Assembly (NCBI RefSeq): GCF_950295315.1
Contig: NC_080168.1
Span: 74,999,519 to 75,063,518, forward strand
Source: Erinaceus europaeus
Taxonomy: Eukaryota; Chordata; Mammalia; Eulipotyphla; Erinaceidae
Reading direction: 5' to 3'
Length of the DNA: 64,000 nt
A program made the translations under genes and the position numbers. This document shows, piece by piece, positions 33,095-44,534 of the stretch (position 1 is its first letter; each line of letters starts with the position of its first letter). The notes beneath the pieces were generated by a model. It made no database searches and was not told where the DNA came from. It worked only from the letters and a program-made list of their open reading frames with translations.

Positions 33095-33450
33095 CAAGGT
33101 AGGGAATCTTTTTTCTGCAAATGGTCATTATTCATGGGTCATATAAAATTATCAACTTAAAATTAGCCCAGGCAGTGGCACACCTTGTTGAATGCATGTG
33201 TTACAATGTACAAGGACCTGGGTTCAAGTCCCTAGCCTCCACCTACAGGGAGAAAGCTTCATAAGCAGTGAAGCAATGTTGCAGGGTCTCTCTCTTCACA
33301 TCTATATTCCCCTTCCTTCTTGATTTCTCTGTCTCTACTCTAATAAATAAAACATTAAAATAGTATTTAATGTTGCTGTGAGAAAAAGCTCCTAGATTTA
33401 TTGAATTTTGAGCCTGCCTGTGGTCGATCCTCAGCTGATATCCTTCCCAT
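33095..33450. mobile_element. DNA-transposon-like repeat, copy 2, split by a SINE
   Basis: Left piece 33,095-33,163 ('gggaatcttttttctgc' to 'caacttaaaattag') and right piece 33,362-33,450 ('aaaagctcctagatttattg', 'aattttgagcctgcctgtgg') match copy 1 at 13,565-13,790 in the same order. The SINE between them inserted later. Confidence 0.45.
33164..33361 (+). mobile_element. tRNA-derived SINE, family B
   Basis: 'cccaggcagtggcacacctt', 'gttacaatgtacaaggacct', 'gggttcaagtccctagcct', 'gtgaagcaatgttgcagggt', CT-rich middle, tail 'aataaataaaacattaaaat'. Confidence 0.9.
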
Positions 33451-33451
33451 C

Positions 33452-33635
33452 TGTTTTATTTATTTATATTTATTCATTTTCCTTTTTGTTGCTCTTATTT
33501 GATTGTTTTTGTAGTTTATTATGGTTGTTGTAATTGCTGTCGTTGCTGTCGGATAGGACAGAGAGAAATGGAGAGAGGAGGGGAAGACAGAGAGGGGGAA
33601 AGACACCTGCAGACCTGCAGACTTACATTTAAACC
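33452..33635 (-). mobile_element. tRNA-derived SINE, family A, reverse, head missing
   Basis: 'tttttgttgctcttatttga', GTT-rich part, 'cggataggacagagagaaat', purine-rich block and 'agacacctgcagacctgcag'; the tRNA-like head is absent. Confidence 0.85.
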
Positions 33636-33935
33636 TCCAGTACTCTGTATTATTGACTAATGATCTTGAGAATATCAGACATGTCAGAAAGGACTAGGAT
33701 AGTTCTTCATACTTTCTCTTTCCTAACCATGATTTTGGTTTCTCCTAATTGAATCACATGCTGCTGTGATGATGGTCCTGGAGAGGTAGCTGATCAGCCC
33801 TTCTCAGCAAATCACATGAAAGTCTGACAGAAGTGTGTCTTACTGCTGGTCTTAACATCTTCATAACATCAGCTGAAACAATATAACTTTCTCCTTAGTA
33901 AGCCAAATTATATAAGTGATCAAAACATTTTATGC
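33636..33935. other. Unique DNA, no gene seen
   Basis: No repeat or coding signal recognised. Confidence 0.5.
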
Positions 33936-34116
33936 GGGGGCCAGGTAGTGGCTCCTCTGTAGAGCACATGCATTGTCCTGCGGCACCCAGGATTAAGCCC
34001 CCAGCTACCATGTAGGAGCAGTTTGGGGGGGGCTCACAAGTGGTGAAGCAGTGCTGCAGTGTCCCTCCCTCTCTTTATGTCTCTCTGTCACTCATCCTCT
34101 ATTTAAAACAGATGGG
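33936..34116 (+). mobile_element. tRNA-derived SINE, family B
   Basis: 'gggggccaggtagtggctcc', 'caggattaagcccccagct', 'gtggtgaagcagtgctgcag' and a CT-rich end 'ctctctgtcactcatcctct'. Directly followed by a family A copy. Confidence 0.88.
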
Positions 34117-34452
34117 GGGAGTCGGGCGGTAGCACAGTGGGCTAAGTGAATGTGGCAGGAAGCATAAGGACCAGTGGAAGGATCCTGGTTCGAGCCCCCA
34201 GCTTCCCACCTGCAGGGGGGTCTCTTCACAAGCGGTGAAGCAGGTCTACAGGTGTGTATCTTTCTCTTCCCCTCTTCTTTCCATTTCTCTCTGTCCTATC
34301 CAACAACAACAACAGCTATAACAATAACAACTATAACACGCACAACAAGGGCAAAAAAATGGGAAAAATGGCCTCTAGGAGCAGTGGATTCGTAGTGCAG
34401 GCACCGAGCCCAGTAATAACCCTGGAGGCAAAAAAAAAAAAAAAAAAAAAAG
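34117..34452 (+). mobile_element. tRNA-derived SINE, family A, full length
   Basis: The clearest complete long-form copy in the window. Head 'gggagtcgggcggtagcaca', box-B-like 'ctggttcgagcccccagctt', 'gcggtgaagcaggtctacag', CT-rich middle, AAC-rich stretch, then 'aaaatggcctctaggagcag', 'tggattcgtagtgcaggcac', 'taataaccctggaggc' and a 21-A tail. Confidence 0.96.
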
Positions 34453-34639
34453 AAACTGGATTCCATAATGCATATAGAAATTGAACTAAATTATATGATG
34501 CAAACTTGACTTCATATTATTTTTATTTTCCTCTAAGTTACAATCAAAAATGAATTCTCAATTAACTAGACACTTGAGTCAACTGAAATTATTTCATGCT
34601 ATGGTAAATCTACATGTCACTTCTTATAGAGGCTGTACT

Positions 34640-34960
34640 TTATTCCTCACATTATTTTGGAGGGTGTTTTACAGTCTATCGTACAGTTGGGTACATCTTC
34701 GTACATGGGTACAACATCTTGTCTCCCCCAAGATAGGTGTCTGCAGACCCTTCTCCACCATCATGTACCAGCAGGACCCCAGAGGCCCTCTATCCCTTCC
34801 CTTCCTCTCCTTCCCCAGAGTCCATTGCTTTGGTACAATATACCATACTTAATCCAACTTCCACTTTGTGTTTTCCCTTCTGTCCTAGTTGCTTAAGATC
34901 CACCTATGAGTGAGATCTTTCTAAATCTTTACCTGAGCTCAGATTCTTAGAATCAAAGCC
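34640..34960 (-). mobile_element. L1 3' UTR fragment of an older subfamily, reverse
   Basis: Contains 'ccagagtccattgctttggt', 'acaatataccatacttaatc' and 'cacctatgagtgagatct'. In reverse the last reads 'agatctcactcataggtg', resembling the region just after the L1 ORF2 end ('gatcccactcatcaatag' at 20,197). Shares motifs with 35,950-36,080. Confidence 0.55.
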
Positions 34961-35949
34961 ATTTCCATTGCCCAAATAAGAAAGCAGGCAGACAAGGGAA
35001 GTAGAAGAGAGCAGGGGCAGTTGAAGCAAAGAGGATGACAAGAATACTACTCCCTTAAAGCACATTCATTTACCTGGGGATATCACCAGTTGCTCCAAGC
35101 TGGAAGTGAGCACCTGCCTTAAACAGATTTCAATTTTTTAATTATGAGGAGCAAATCAGCTATGCTTTCCCATCTGGAGGCCCTGCCAGCTCCATTACTG
35201 GTGGGCCTGCGGGTAATGGGCACTTTTGGGTACAGGCCATCTTCAGGCAGCCAATGGCTCTGTGAGCAGATCTCAGGCACCAAAGGACAATTGAAGTTTC
35301 ACAACAAAGTAGGGGTTTCCCCTTTAGTATGTTTTAGGTGAAAGAGAAGCCGGTAAATGTATCTGCATTTTTGTTTTGAAGTAGCAGTAGGCGAGGACAA
35401 ATCTGCATTTGAAATGGAATTCTAATAAATAAAGACCAGCTTTACATCTTAATTCAAACTGAGTGGAGGCGTAAACGATATTCTAAATGTGATACTCAGG
35501 AGGCAAAGCTCAGATACTAGGATAACCTCCTGGGAAATTAAAGTGCATGTATGTGGTGAACACTGAATGGTGCAGGCCCCCTGCGCCTCCACACAGGGAG
35601 CTAAAACAAGCAAGAATGAAGTGAATCTGATCCACAAGCTCTTCACAAACCTCAGCTTGGCAGGATATTAGTGCTAGTAGGCCTCAGCTGTTCATGAAAA
35701 TGAGGATGTGTTTTTCAAGCTGCCTTTGAATTGTAAAGTGCCCAACATTTCTAGCATCATCTTCAGATAAAGGTCAACACTCTAGTGTTGTATTTATGTG
35801 AGGCAGAACCCTGTTTTAAAAGCAGTAGCTTTCTCACTTGGCATTTGCTGAGGAGGCGTTAAGCCAGTGCAAATCAGTGAATGCATTATTAAAGGGTCTC
35901 TGCTATGTTCCCCACAGAGGTGGGAGGAGAGGCAGTGGTGGGCCTGTAC
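34961..35949. other. Unique DNA, no gene seen
   Basis: Short open frames only; none with recognisable content. Confidence 0.5.
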
Positions 35950-36085
35950 TCCTTGAAGACCAGTAATGAGCTCAGGCCTGAAGGACCCTAATGGCCTCTC
36001 CCATCCCACCCCCCTGCCCCCCTTCCCCAAAGTCCTTTGCTTTGATGCAATACACCAAACCTAGACTTTATGACTCATTAAGTCC
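35950..36085 (-). mobile_element. L1 3' UTR fragment, reverse, diverged
   Basis: 'ccccaaagtcctttgctttg' followed by 'atgcaatacaccaaacctag' parallels the segment at 34,815-34,850. Confidence 0.45.
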
Positions 36086-36959
36086 CCTTTGACCACTCTA
36101 GCATAAGGGAAAAATGAAACTTTTCAGAATAAACTTCACTTCCCAGCACAGCATCACTGGGTCTTTGGACAAGAAATCTTTCACCAAGATTTATGCCTAA
36201 TGTTCTTTTCCATTTTTGAATTCATGGTGAACATTCACATTAGCCCTCAATTATTCTCATGAATTAATAGTTTAATAAAATGACTCCTTCCAATAAGATT
36301 CCTATTAAAATCATTAAATGCCCCCACAAGTAATTTTTTAACTGAATCAGAAATAATCCACAGCATGTGCCAATTTTATAACATTGAGAGAAGTGATTCA
36401 CTTACTAAGTCAAAAATATCTGTTGTATAAATTAAACATCTTTTTAGGAGTAAACCCAGTGTTTAAAATAGACTATAGGAAAGCACAAAATTAATGCCGG
36501 GTGAATTTTTACTGTAATGGGAGAGTCTTTATCATTGTAGGAAAATGATATTCTGTGAAATATAAATTCTATAAAAAGCAAAGAAATTAACCTTTTTATA
36601 TAAATAGATTTTACCTGGAAAAAGTTATCTCACAAACTGTTCCCTTAGTGCAATTTAATACATAATTTAATTGATAGACACTAGATTTGTACAATGTTTC
36701 TGGTACACATTTTCCCCTTAAAAATGAAGTGACTATAATAAAATCATCCCATTTTGTTGTTGGTAGCAAATAAATTACCAATATTACCAAATACATGGTA
36801 ATATAGGTTTTTATAACACTGTCCCCTTATAAATAACAATATATATATGTATATATTTATATGGCTAAAGTCTTCAGGAGATTTCAGTAGACTATGGTTT
36901 TAAAATTACACTTGTACTTGATATATTTTCCACAGACTTAAGTAAAAGAGCTGGTGTGG
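36086..36959. other. Unique AT-rich DNA, no gene seen
   Basis: No coding or repeat signal recognised apart from a short TA-rich stretch near 36,838-36,862. Confidence 0.5.
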
Positions 36960-37262
36960 AGGGGGGCTGAATGTTGGCACATCTAGTTAAGCACACATAT
37001 TACCAAGAGCAAGGACCAGGGTTCAAACCTCCATTCCACACCTGCAGAGGGTCTGCTTCACAAGCAGTGAAACAGGTCTACAGGTATCTTTCTTTCTCTC
37101 CCTTTCTCTATCTCACCTTCCTCTCTCAATTTCTCTCTATCCTATCTAATAAAAATTAGAAAGAAAAAAAAGTAGAAAAAAAGTGGCTAGTGGGAGCAGT
37201 GGATTCATAGTGCTGGTATTGAGCCCCAGCAATACCCTAGTGGCAATAAAAAAAAAAAGAAG
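36960..37262 (+). mobile_element. tRNA-derived SINE, family A, long form, diverged
   Basis: Head 'ggggggctgaatgttggcac', 'gggttcaaacctccattcc', 'agcagtgaaacaggtctaca', CT-rich middle, 'gtggctagtgggagcagtgg', 'attcatagtgctggtattga', 'gccccagcaataccctag' and an A-rich tail. Confidence 0.88.
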
Positions 37263-37779
37263 AAGAATTGATGTGGACATATGTTGATTAAAGTCCATAA
37301 ATAAGAATGGGCTTCCCCATACAGAGTACCCATGCTAAATTAGACACCATTCACACCACCCACTGGTAGCCTCTAGAAAAAGTCCAGCCCTGGACTGGTA
37401 GAACAGACTTGGGCATTCCTGACTACAATATACCAGGGCAAAACTGCAATGGAGTAAATGTACGGTTCTGGCAGCACCTACTAAAGAACAAACATTCTGG
37501 AAGGACACCTGGGATTATGGTGGGGAAGGCTCAGCAGGGGACCTGAGTCTTTAAGAATTTAGTTAGATTGGACCATGCTATAGGAGAGCATTCCAAGTCA
37601 ATCTATAAGTGCCAAGTTTAAAAAATTAAACTTAAAAAAATGTCTCATTACACCAGGAATGTCAACCATTCGAGGTGGTACACTTTCTAACAAAGCACTG
37701 CATAAGCCATAGAAATATTTGGGTTTTTTTTTAAATTTCTCTCTCATTAATGTATCTTCTTAGATACCATTACCCTTTA

Positions 37780-37910
37780 AAATCATTAAAATTAGAGATA
37801 GAAAACCAGAACATCATTCAGGCACATGTAGTGCTGGGGAGCAAACTTATGGCTTCATGCCTTCTAGTTCAACACTCTAACTACTGCACCACTTCCCAGG
37901 TCACCACTGT
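37780..37910 (-). mobile_element. tRNA-derived SINE, family C/D, reverse
   Basis: 'gaaaaccagaacatcattca', 'gtgctggggagcaaacttat', 'ggcttcatgccttctagttc' and 'ctactgcaccacttcccagg' form a reversed tRNA-like head; diverged. Confidence 0.65.
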
Positions 37911-37993
37911 TTCCTTAAAATAAAGTTTCAGCAGAGCTATGGTCACCCAGTCATGGAGAAAGCTGGCTCTCCCTCAGAAAACAATTACTATCA

Positions 37994-38017
37994 AAAAAAA
38001 AAAAAAAAAAAAAAAAA
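37994..38017. repeat. Poly-A run
   Basis: About 24 consecutive A residues without an adjacent recognised retroelement. Confidence 0.95.
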
Positions 38018-38336
38018 GCTCAGCAAATTTAATCAAAGAACAGCTGGAATTTCTGGTAAAGAAAGAAACATAACTATCTGAAGGTTGGTGATGGTGTGTT
38101 CACACTGAGAACAGGAGGGGAGGGAAAGAAGGACTCAAGTAGAAATACAGCACTGCATTGCCCACTGCTGCCATATTTGCAATTGCTTCAAGTCCATGTG
38201 TCCATTTAAAGGGCATGCATGGAGTCCATTTAAAGGGACCAGAGGCCTAAAAAATGGATTTCAGGACTGCTTTTTAAAGCTATAAAATCCACAAGCCACT
38301 GAACACAAGCCAGGGGACTGTTCACAAGAGCCAGGA

Positions 38337-38420
38337 AACTAAACACTGTACCCTTGTGGCATCAGGGAAGCCTAGAGGAAGGTAACAAACCACACACACC
38401 ACAGAGTATGATAGCAGCAG
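38337..38420 (+). repeat. Direct repeat, copy 1 (about 83 bp)
   Basis: 'taaacactgtacccttgtgg', 'catcagggaagcctagagga' and 'cacacaccacagagtatgat' recur nearly unchanged at 39,394-39,476. Confidence 0.85.
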
Positions 38421-38989
38421 TTATGACTGAAAACAAATATTAATTCAGAGAAGTAATTTATTATTTTTTCATCGTTCTCTTTTCCCTTCTACTTTCTCCC
38501 ACGCTGAAACTGTCTACTGGGCCCATGCATTGATCCTCTGTATTTCAGTTACCTGTTTGGTAAGATCCAGAACCTCCAGTCTCTTCCAGCAAGACTTCCT
38601 TTATAGGAGGTGTGTGGCTTCCACTAGCCAACAGGTTATCTGAATGCATGCATTCCTGTGCTATCAAGGGCCATCATCAAGGATGGCATCTTTTACAAAC
38701 AAATTCATATTACCTGATTGAGGATCTTCCATTTTGCTATGTCTGAATTACATAGAAGTCATTCAGAAATCTGTGTACAATTAACTCACCAGTGATATAA
38801 AAATTACATGTAGATAAACTGAGCTGTGTTTATGTTATCAAACATCAATTTTTTGCTAAAACAATTGATATGGTATTACTGGATAAAGAGTTGTAGGTAT
38901 AAGAAGATCCAAATCTAATATCCCTCTTTATGAAACAAAACTTTCCTCTTGATAGAGATCCTAATCTCTCCTGGGAAATATGTAGATCT

Positions 38990-39078
38990 GTATATGTATA
39001 TGGGAAATATATATATATGTATACATATATATGTATATCTGAAATCTGTATATGTATATGGGAAATATGCAGATCTAC
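38990..39078. repeat. TA-rich repeat with a duplicated 'ctgtatatgtatatgggaaa' unit
   Basis: The same 20-base unit followed by 'tat' occurs twice around a TATATATG/TATACATA core. Confidence 0.85.
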
Positions 39079-39393
39079 TGTAGAGATAATAAAATATAAC
39101 TGGACATCAGAAAATTGGGTACCTCAAGGATTGAAGGGTCAAGATTCTAATGTCTACTGTAACTATTTCTTTACTTCTAATTATTCTGGGTTGGACCTTA
39201 AGTGGAATCCTGAACTGGAATAGCCCACAATTCTGGTTCAACAAATCTGGTCTCTTAGTCCTCAACGAAAATCTGCCTAGAGAACTGAACTTCCCCTTTT
39301 CCCCATAATTCTTAGACAAGGACATCATAATAAATCTGGAAACACTACATGAGTTGCTAGTGACTCCATTAAAGACATTATGCTCTGCACCTC

Positions 39394-39476
39394 TAAACAC
39401 TGTACCCTGATGGCATCAGGGAAGTCTAGAGGAAGGGAACAATCCACACACACCACAGAGCATGATAGCAGCAGGG
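39394..39476 (+). repeat. Direct repeat, copy 2
   Basis: Matches 38,337-38,420 with a few differences; distance between copies about 1,057 bp. Confidence 0.85.
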
Positions 39477-39689
39477 GTCTCAGAAGGCAAGAAGAGAATG
39501 CTAGAAGCAGAAACCATATTCTTTGTATCTTTTTTGTGTGATGTCATTTTCTCTCTAGTATGTTTTAGTCTCTCATATATTTTTTGTTCTTCATATGGTT
39601 CTTATTATATATAATACTTTGAGGTTCTTAATCTGGTATTTGTGTTTAAGGACTCTTGTTGCTATAGTTTATATCTGTTACCAAATGGC

Positions 39690-39935
39690 CTACATTTCTC
39701 TGAAAGACAAATATCATATGGTTTCACTCATGTGAAACACAAAGAACTAAAACATATAAGCCTATTAAAATAGAAAAAAAAAGAAATCAACCTGTGTTAA
39801 GACTTTGTAAAAATTATGGTGATTAACTTGGTGAAGGGGGAAAGGAGAACGGGGGTAGGGCACAGGACTATGGTATGGAACTATACTCCTACAGTCTTAC
39901 TATCTTGTAAACTATTATTAAATTGCTAATAATTT
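39690..39935 (+). mobile_element. L1 3' UTR fragment
   Basis: 'gacaaatatcatatggtttc' and 'actcatgtgaaaca' followed by 'ggggtagggcacaggactat' and 'ggtatggaactatactccta' resemble the end of ORF2 and the 3' UTR of an older L1 in sense orientation. The preceding few hundred bases, including the second direct repeat, may belong to it. Confidence 0.6.
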
Positions 39936-40667
39936 TTAGTCTCACCTCAAAAATATGTGAACTTGTAATATCTAACATGCAACAAAAAATCACAGACTAT
40001 TGGGGTTCTTTCTCAAAAGCCTGTCCTTCTCCCAAGCACCCTACATATTTAGGATGTTTGTTTAAGAAAGTTGTTCCTACAGTATCTTGCTAGAAATGTG
40101 AGAGGATGTGAGAATGCTTTAATAATTGAAATAAAAACCAAAACCAGCACTGCAGACATGTGAATGAGAGAAAGCACTGCCAATAATCATCCCTTTCTGG
40201 TCTGCTTAAAATGCAAGTTACATTAATCATTTTAAGAAAAGTCTGCAAAGTGCTATCAAGTGCAGAGGTCCTAAGAATTCTGCTCTGTGCTGAGACCTAT
40301 TCATCAGAGGGGAGGCGAGCTAGGAGAAGCAGCAGATCAGTTTCCTTCAGTAATTCAATCACACTGGCTTTCTCTGTGGAGAGAAAAGTCTGGCTGCAGA
40401 CTTCACATCTTATATTATGTTCTGCTTCTGCCACAGATGAGAAAAGGGGGAGGGGATAAAGGGGGAGCAAGGCCTGCTGGATAGACAGAGACAGAAAGGA
40501 GTGCTGGGACTCTCTGTCTCCATTCTGGTTCTTAGTGATGGCTCTGTGCCCAAGGAGTCTAATACTGAATTGATGTTGGCCCCTAAATGGCTGAGACCAA
40601 GAAGAGGACTAGACTATGCTCTCTCCCATAATGCCTAGAAGCTAACTAGATCAAAAAGCTTCAAGGA
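39936..40667. other. Unique DNA, no gene seen
   Basis: No recognised feature; open frames at 40,211-40,484 are short and featureless. Confidence 0.5.
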
Positions 40668-40835
40668 AGGCTGGAAAGATAGCTCAATTGCATGCTATAA
40701 CTGCTTTGCTATGTGCATTACTCATGTCTGAGTTCATCCCCCACCTCACCCAGGAAAGCTTCAGTGCTGTGACGCCTTTCTCTCTATCCCTCTGTCTGTC
40801 TCTTTCTATCTGAAAAAGTCAGCCCAGAGCAGTGA
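40668..40835 (+). mobile_element. tRNA-derived SINE, family E
   Basis: 'ggctggaaagatagctcaat', 'tttgctatgtgcattactca', 'gtctgagttcatcccccacc', 'aggaaagcttcagtgctgtg' and a CT-rich end. Related copies are at 48,935 (plus) and 62,817 (minus). Confidence 0.75.
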
Positions 40836-41587
40836 AGGGGAGGTGAATCTAACTTAGCTAGAATCTAATGTAATAGATGATAATATTTCTTCACATTTTA
40901 TAAAATGAAGTCCATTCATATTGTAGCCATTCACAATGGTATTGCTATGCATAAATGTTTGCATGTAAGAGTTGGCAGGCTAAAAATAAAAAGTATATAT
41001 ATACATATATACCACATGTCTAAATTCAATTATTTGTTTTCTTTGAGTCTTTTACGTGTAGACTCAAGTTAAAAGGAGGTGTACTTAAAAAGATGGCCTT
41101 TGAGACTTAGTTTTTTAACTATCTTCCATTTGAAGGAAGATAACTCCTGAGCATGCCCCATTTGGCCTCCCATCCCACGTCCCACAGCCCTGTCCCAGAT
41201 GTGAGGGTGTGGAGGCCACAAGGCTTGATCTTGGGCTCTGGACATGGTTCTGATTGCCTGTGCTGGGACTGCTGACACTTGCCTCAAGACTTAGATCCTC
41301 TCTGCTCATAGTCAGAAATGAAAAGCCAAAGTTTGGATTAGACATTTTTCCATGGCTGTTTCCTCTCCCATTGTTATTTGATTCAATCATATAATATTCT
41401 GTTCTAAAGGAAATGTTTTTATTCTTTTAGGTCTTCTGTATGCACATTTTTAGAGCCACTGTAATAACAATGCCCCATCTAGTGTCAAAACAGGGAGTAC
41501 TGGTCCAGGCATGCAGTACAGAAGGGCTGTTTCTGGACTCAAAACAGCACTCAGTAGCAATGCTCAGTAGCAAGGTGGGCTCTCTCT
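40836..41587. other. Unique DNA, no gene seen
   Basis: A 91-codon minus-strand frame (41,115-41,390) has no recognisable content. Confidence 0.5.
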
Positions 41588-41796
41588 CTTTTATTGTTGT
41601 AGTTGTTGTTGGATAGGACAGAGAGAAATGGAGAGAGGAGGGGAAGACAGAGAGGGGGAGAGAAAGATAGACACCTGCAGACTGGCTTCACCGCCTGCTC
41701 CCTTGCAGGTGGGGAGCTGGGGGCTCAAACTCCTTATGCCTGTCCTTGTGCTTTGTGCCACGTGTGCTTAACCTGCTGTGCTACCAGCTGACTCCT
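41588..41796 (-). mobile_element. tRNA-derived SINE, family A, reverse
   Basis: 'gttgttggataggacagaga', purine-rich block, 'agacacctgcagactggctt', 'ttgcaggtggggagctgggg' and head 'gtgctaccagctgactcc'. Confidence 0.93.
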
Positions 41797-41870
41797 GGAT
41801 GGGCTCTCTTAAATCCTCCCAGCACCACCCCCAACCCATTTGCTGAGGATCCAGCTCAGTGACATGGAAC

Positions 41871-42140
41871 CTTTTTTTTTTTAAATTTATTTATTCCCTT
41901 TTGTTGCCTTTGTTTTATTGTTGTAGTTATTGTTGTTGTTGGATAGGGCAGAGAGAAATGGAGAGAGGAGGGGAAGACAGAGAGGGGGAGAGAAAGACAG
42001 ACACCTGCAGACCTACTTCACCACTTGTGAAGTGACTCCCCTGCAGGTTGGGAATCTGGGGCTTGAACCGGGATCCTTATGCCAGCCCTTGTGCTTTGCG
42101 CCGCCTGCGCTTTATCTGCCTCACTATCATCCGACTCCCA
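41871..42140 (-). mobile_element. tRNA-derived SINE, family A, reverse, nearly intact
   Basis: 'tttattcccttttgttgcct', 'ggatagggcagagagaaatg', 'agacacctgcagacctactt', 'ctcccctgcaggttgggaat', 'gcttgaaccgggatccttat' and head ending 'ctatcatccgactccc'. Flanks share 'gaacctttttttttt' (41,868 and 42,141), a probable TSD. Confidence 0.95.
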
Positions 42141-42339
42141 GAACCTTTTTTTTTTTTTTTAAAGACTCTGTTTTACAACTTATATGTCTCATGCATAAAA
42201 CTGGCATGTGAGGACTTGTACTGAGGTTGAACAAAATCATGTTTCTTCTTATTTTTCCTAGTGGCTATCACCACACACATTAAAGAGTCCAGGGGGTTGG
42301 AGGTGGGCGGGCAGCATCTTCCTGAGGGAAGATCAGAAG

Positions 42340-42962
42340 AGAGTCTGGGTGTGCCACAAGCAATCCAGTGTTTGGACACTCCCTTTACACTGCTGGACTT
42401 CTTGAGGACTGACTGTAGCAGTCCATGGACCTTTCTGCCAGCTGTCTCGGGAATTTGCAATGCCAGTTCACCCCTCTTGCCCCTCGGGCTTATCAGGCTC
42501 CCACTCCTCCACCCATCAGGCAGCCCTCCTCTCCACCTACCAGACCTCTCTTCAGTCTCATTCTGTCCCTTGCTACTCTTACTTATCCCTCTCTGTCTTG
42601 TGCTAGTTCTTTTGAAGACGCTTACATGCTATCATTCAGGTTTCTTCCCAACGGGTTTCTGTTCACCCCTACACTGCTATTCCCCTGACAGAGATGGAGC
42701 CTTTTACAGACACTGACCCATTTATATATGGCCATTAAGTAAGAGTGAGATGTTGGGAAATTGTGAGGATGTGGTCGAGCTTGGAAGGGTTTGAGCCTGA
42801 GGGGTGTGTCAATCCTATTAGTCTCTCTCTCTCTACCGAGAGGTTGAGCAAGGAGAGACAGTAGAACCCCAAAGGTGTGCCTCCTCTTATCAGTCTCCCT
42901 GCCTCACAAAGTGCCCACACACTTCTGATACTATGGCCATTAGTTAAAAAGAAAGGGGGAGA
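42340..42962 (+). mobile_element. LTR-element internal 3' part, upstream block of the mosaic
   Basis: 'ttacactgctggacttcttg' and 'aggactgactgtagca' parallel the young element at 28,780-28,815. 'ttgtgctagttcttttgaag' and 'gtttctgttcacccct' parallel 29,166-29,220. Polypurine tract at 42,946-42,962. There is an additional degenerate junction: 'atggccattaagtaagagtg' then 'agatgttgggaaattgtgag' at 42,728-42,770, resembling a polypurine tract followed by an LTR start at 42,751. No coding content recognised. Confidence 0.75.
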
Positions 42963-43225
42963 TGTTGGGCAGTATGCCAGCTTCCCCCTGCTTATCCCTG
43001 CGGTCTATTTACATAACCAGTTACCTAGGAACCGCACTGCCTGCAGGGCATTGGTTTAATCCCCACTGGTTCACGATGTCTTTTTGCTCTGCCCCCTCTC
43101 GTAGTCACCCTGATTTCCACCAGTCTCTTTTCGCTCCACCCTCTCTACAACACATCCTGTTTCCACCCTACTTGGTGAGTATATATACAGCTGCTCTTCT
43201 GTTTTGACACACTTGGGATTGCCTT
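42963..43225 (+). repeat. Truncated LTR (subfamily A), U3 only
   Basis: Begins 'tgttgggcagtatgccagct' after a polypurine tract and follows the young LTR through 'cagggcattggtttaatccc' and 'ttccaccctacttggtgagt' to the TATA box ('tatatataca', about 43,182). The R-U5 end, AATAAA signal and primer-binding site are missing, and internal sequence follows directly. Confidence 0.85.
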
Positions 43226-43913
43226 CCGGGAAAAAAAAAAAAAATTAAGTGAGTTGAGTGACCAAAATTTTTTGTATGACCCATTTTTGCTCAGAGTACT
43301 CTGGAACTTAATTGACTTTATATAAATTTGCTGGACACAGCCATGGTTTCTAGAGACATCCAGGAACAGTCCAACAATTGTATTTTTCCCTCTTTTTTAT
43401 TTCTTTTTATGTCTTGGTATAAATATGAAACATTTAGTCTTAAACTGTGTGAGTAAAGATGTTTCAAATATGACAGTACAGATCTAAATTCGCGTTTGAA
43501 ATGATATGTCTTAGTTACAAAAGTTTTTCTCCTCCTGTGTGTTATAAACTACATGTTTTGTGTGTGTGTTTCAAGTTTGGTAAACATTAACTTAATGGTT
43601 AAAAGTGTAACTTTGAAGCTACATTCTTACCAGGAAAGATAAAATTAATTCGCTAAAGTAACTGAGTATTTAAGGTAAAAGTCTAAATATTCAATGTGAC
43701 AATTCATCATCTCCAAAGTTAAAATACAAATTCTCTATACAGGACATTTTTTGGAGGGCCCCCCAAAATTCTCTGTAAACTAATCTTGTGGAAATTAATC
43801 CACAACAAATCTGGCATCAATCTGACATAGTAAATGTTCAAAAAAAAAATGTCACTGAAATGTGCTAACTCTCTAGTAACCTGAGTTTGCTTAAAAGTCC
43901 AATGTAAAAATAG

Positions 43914-43916
<3 letters not shown>

Positions 43917-43957
<41 letters not shown>
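43917..43957. repeat. (TA)n microsatellite
   Basis: About 20 TA dinucleotides inside the LTR-element internal region. Confidence 0.95.
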
Positions 43958-43958
<1 letters not shown>

Positions 43959-44534
43959 CTTAAATTTGGTTTGAAAATTTTGCTGTACAGAGACTGCTAC
44001 ATGAAGTCACATAAGATGACCTTTAAACAAAATTATAAAGATACCTAAACCAATTATAATCATCGAGTTATCAATTATAGTAAACTTCTAATTTGTTACA
44101 AAGTTTTTTCATAAGTAATTGACTACAGCTATGTTAAACCTTCACATGAAGAAGCATCTGCTCATACGGAATCCCCAGAAATCCATCTTGGACCCCTGTC
44201 CTCTGACATCACCCAAATTACAGCCATCACCCCGAAACCCTGACACAACCTGAAGAAACTGATTCACAGACTCCAAAGCTCACTCTCGACAGAAAAGTGG
44301 AATTACAGTGGTTGACCTTCCCCATGGAGACAGACGTGCAGCATTTCATCCCCTGGCATTTCTTCCTTTGTCATCTGCTTTGGACTGACACTTCTATTGG
44401 ACTTACTGGTACACCTCTTGGACACTTTACACAACTTTACAGCAGTTTCTCTTTATGCTGCTGGGTTTCTAAAAGACTGACTGCAGCCAGCTACCTTGGG
44501 ACTCTATAGGCCACATCCCCTCACCTGCAGGCCC

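Noticed and set aside
42261..42716. 151-codon open frame
   Set aside because: Spans unique DNA and the LTR-element internal region; no counterpart in the young element and no domain.
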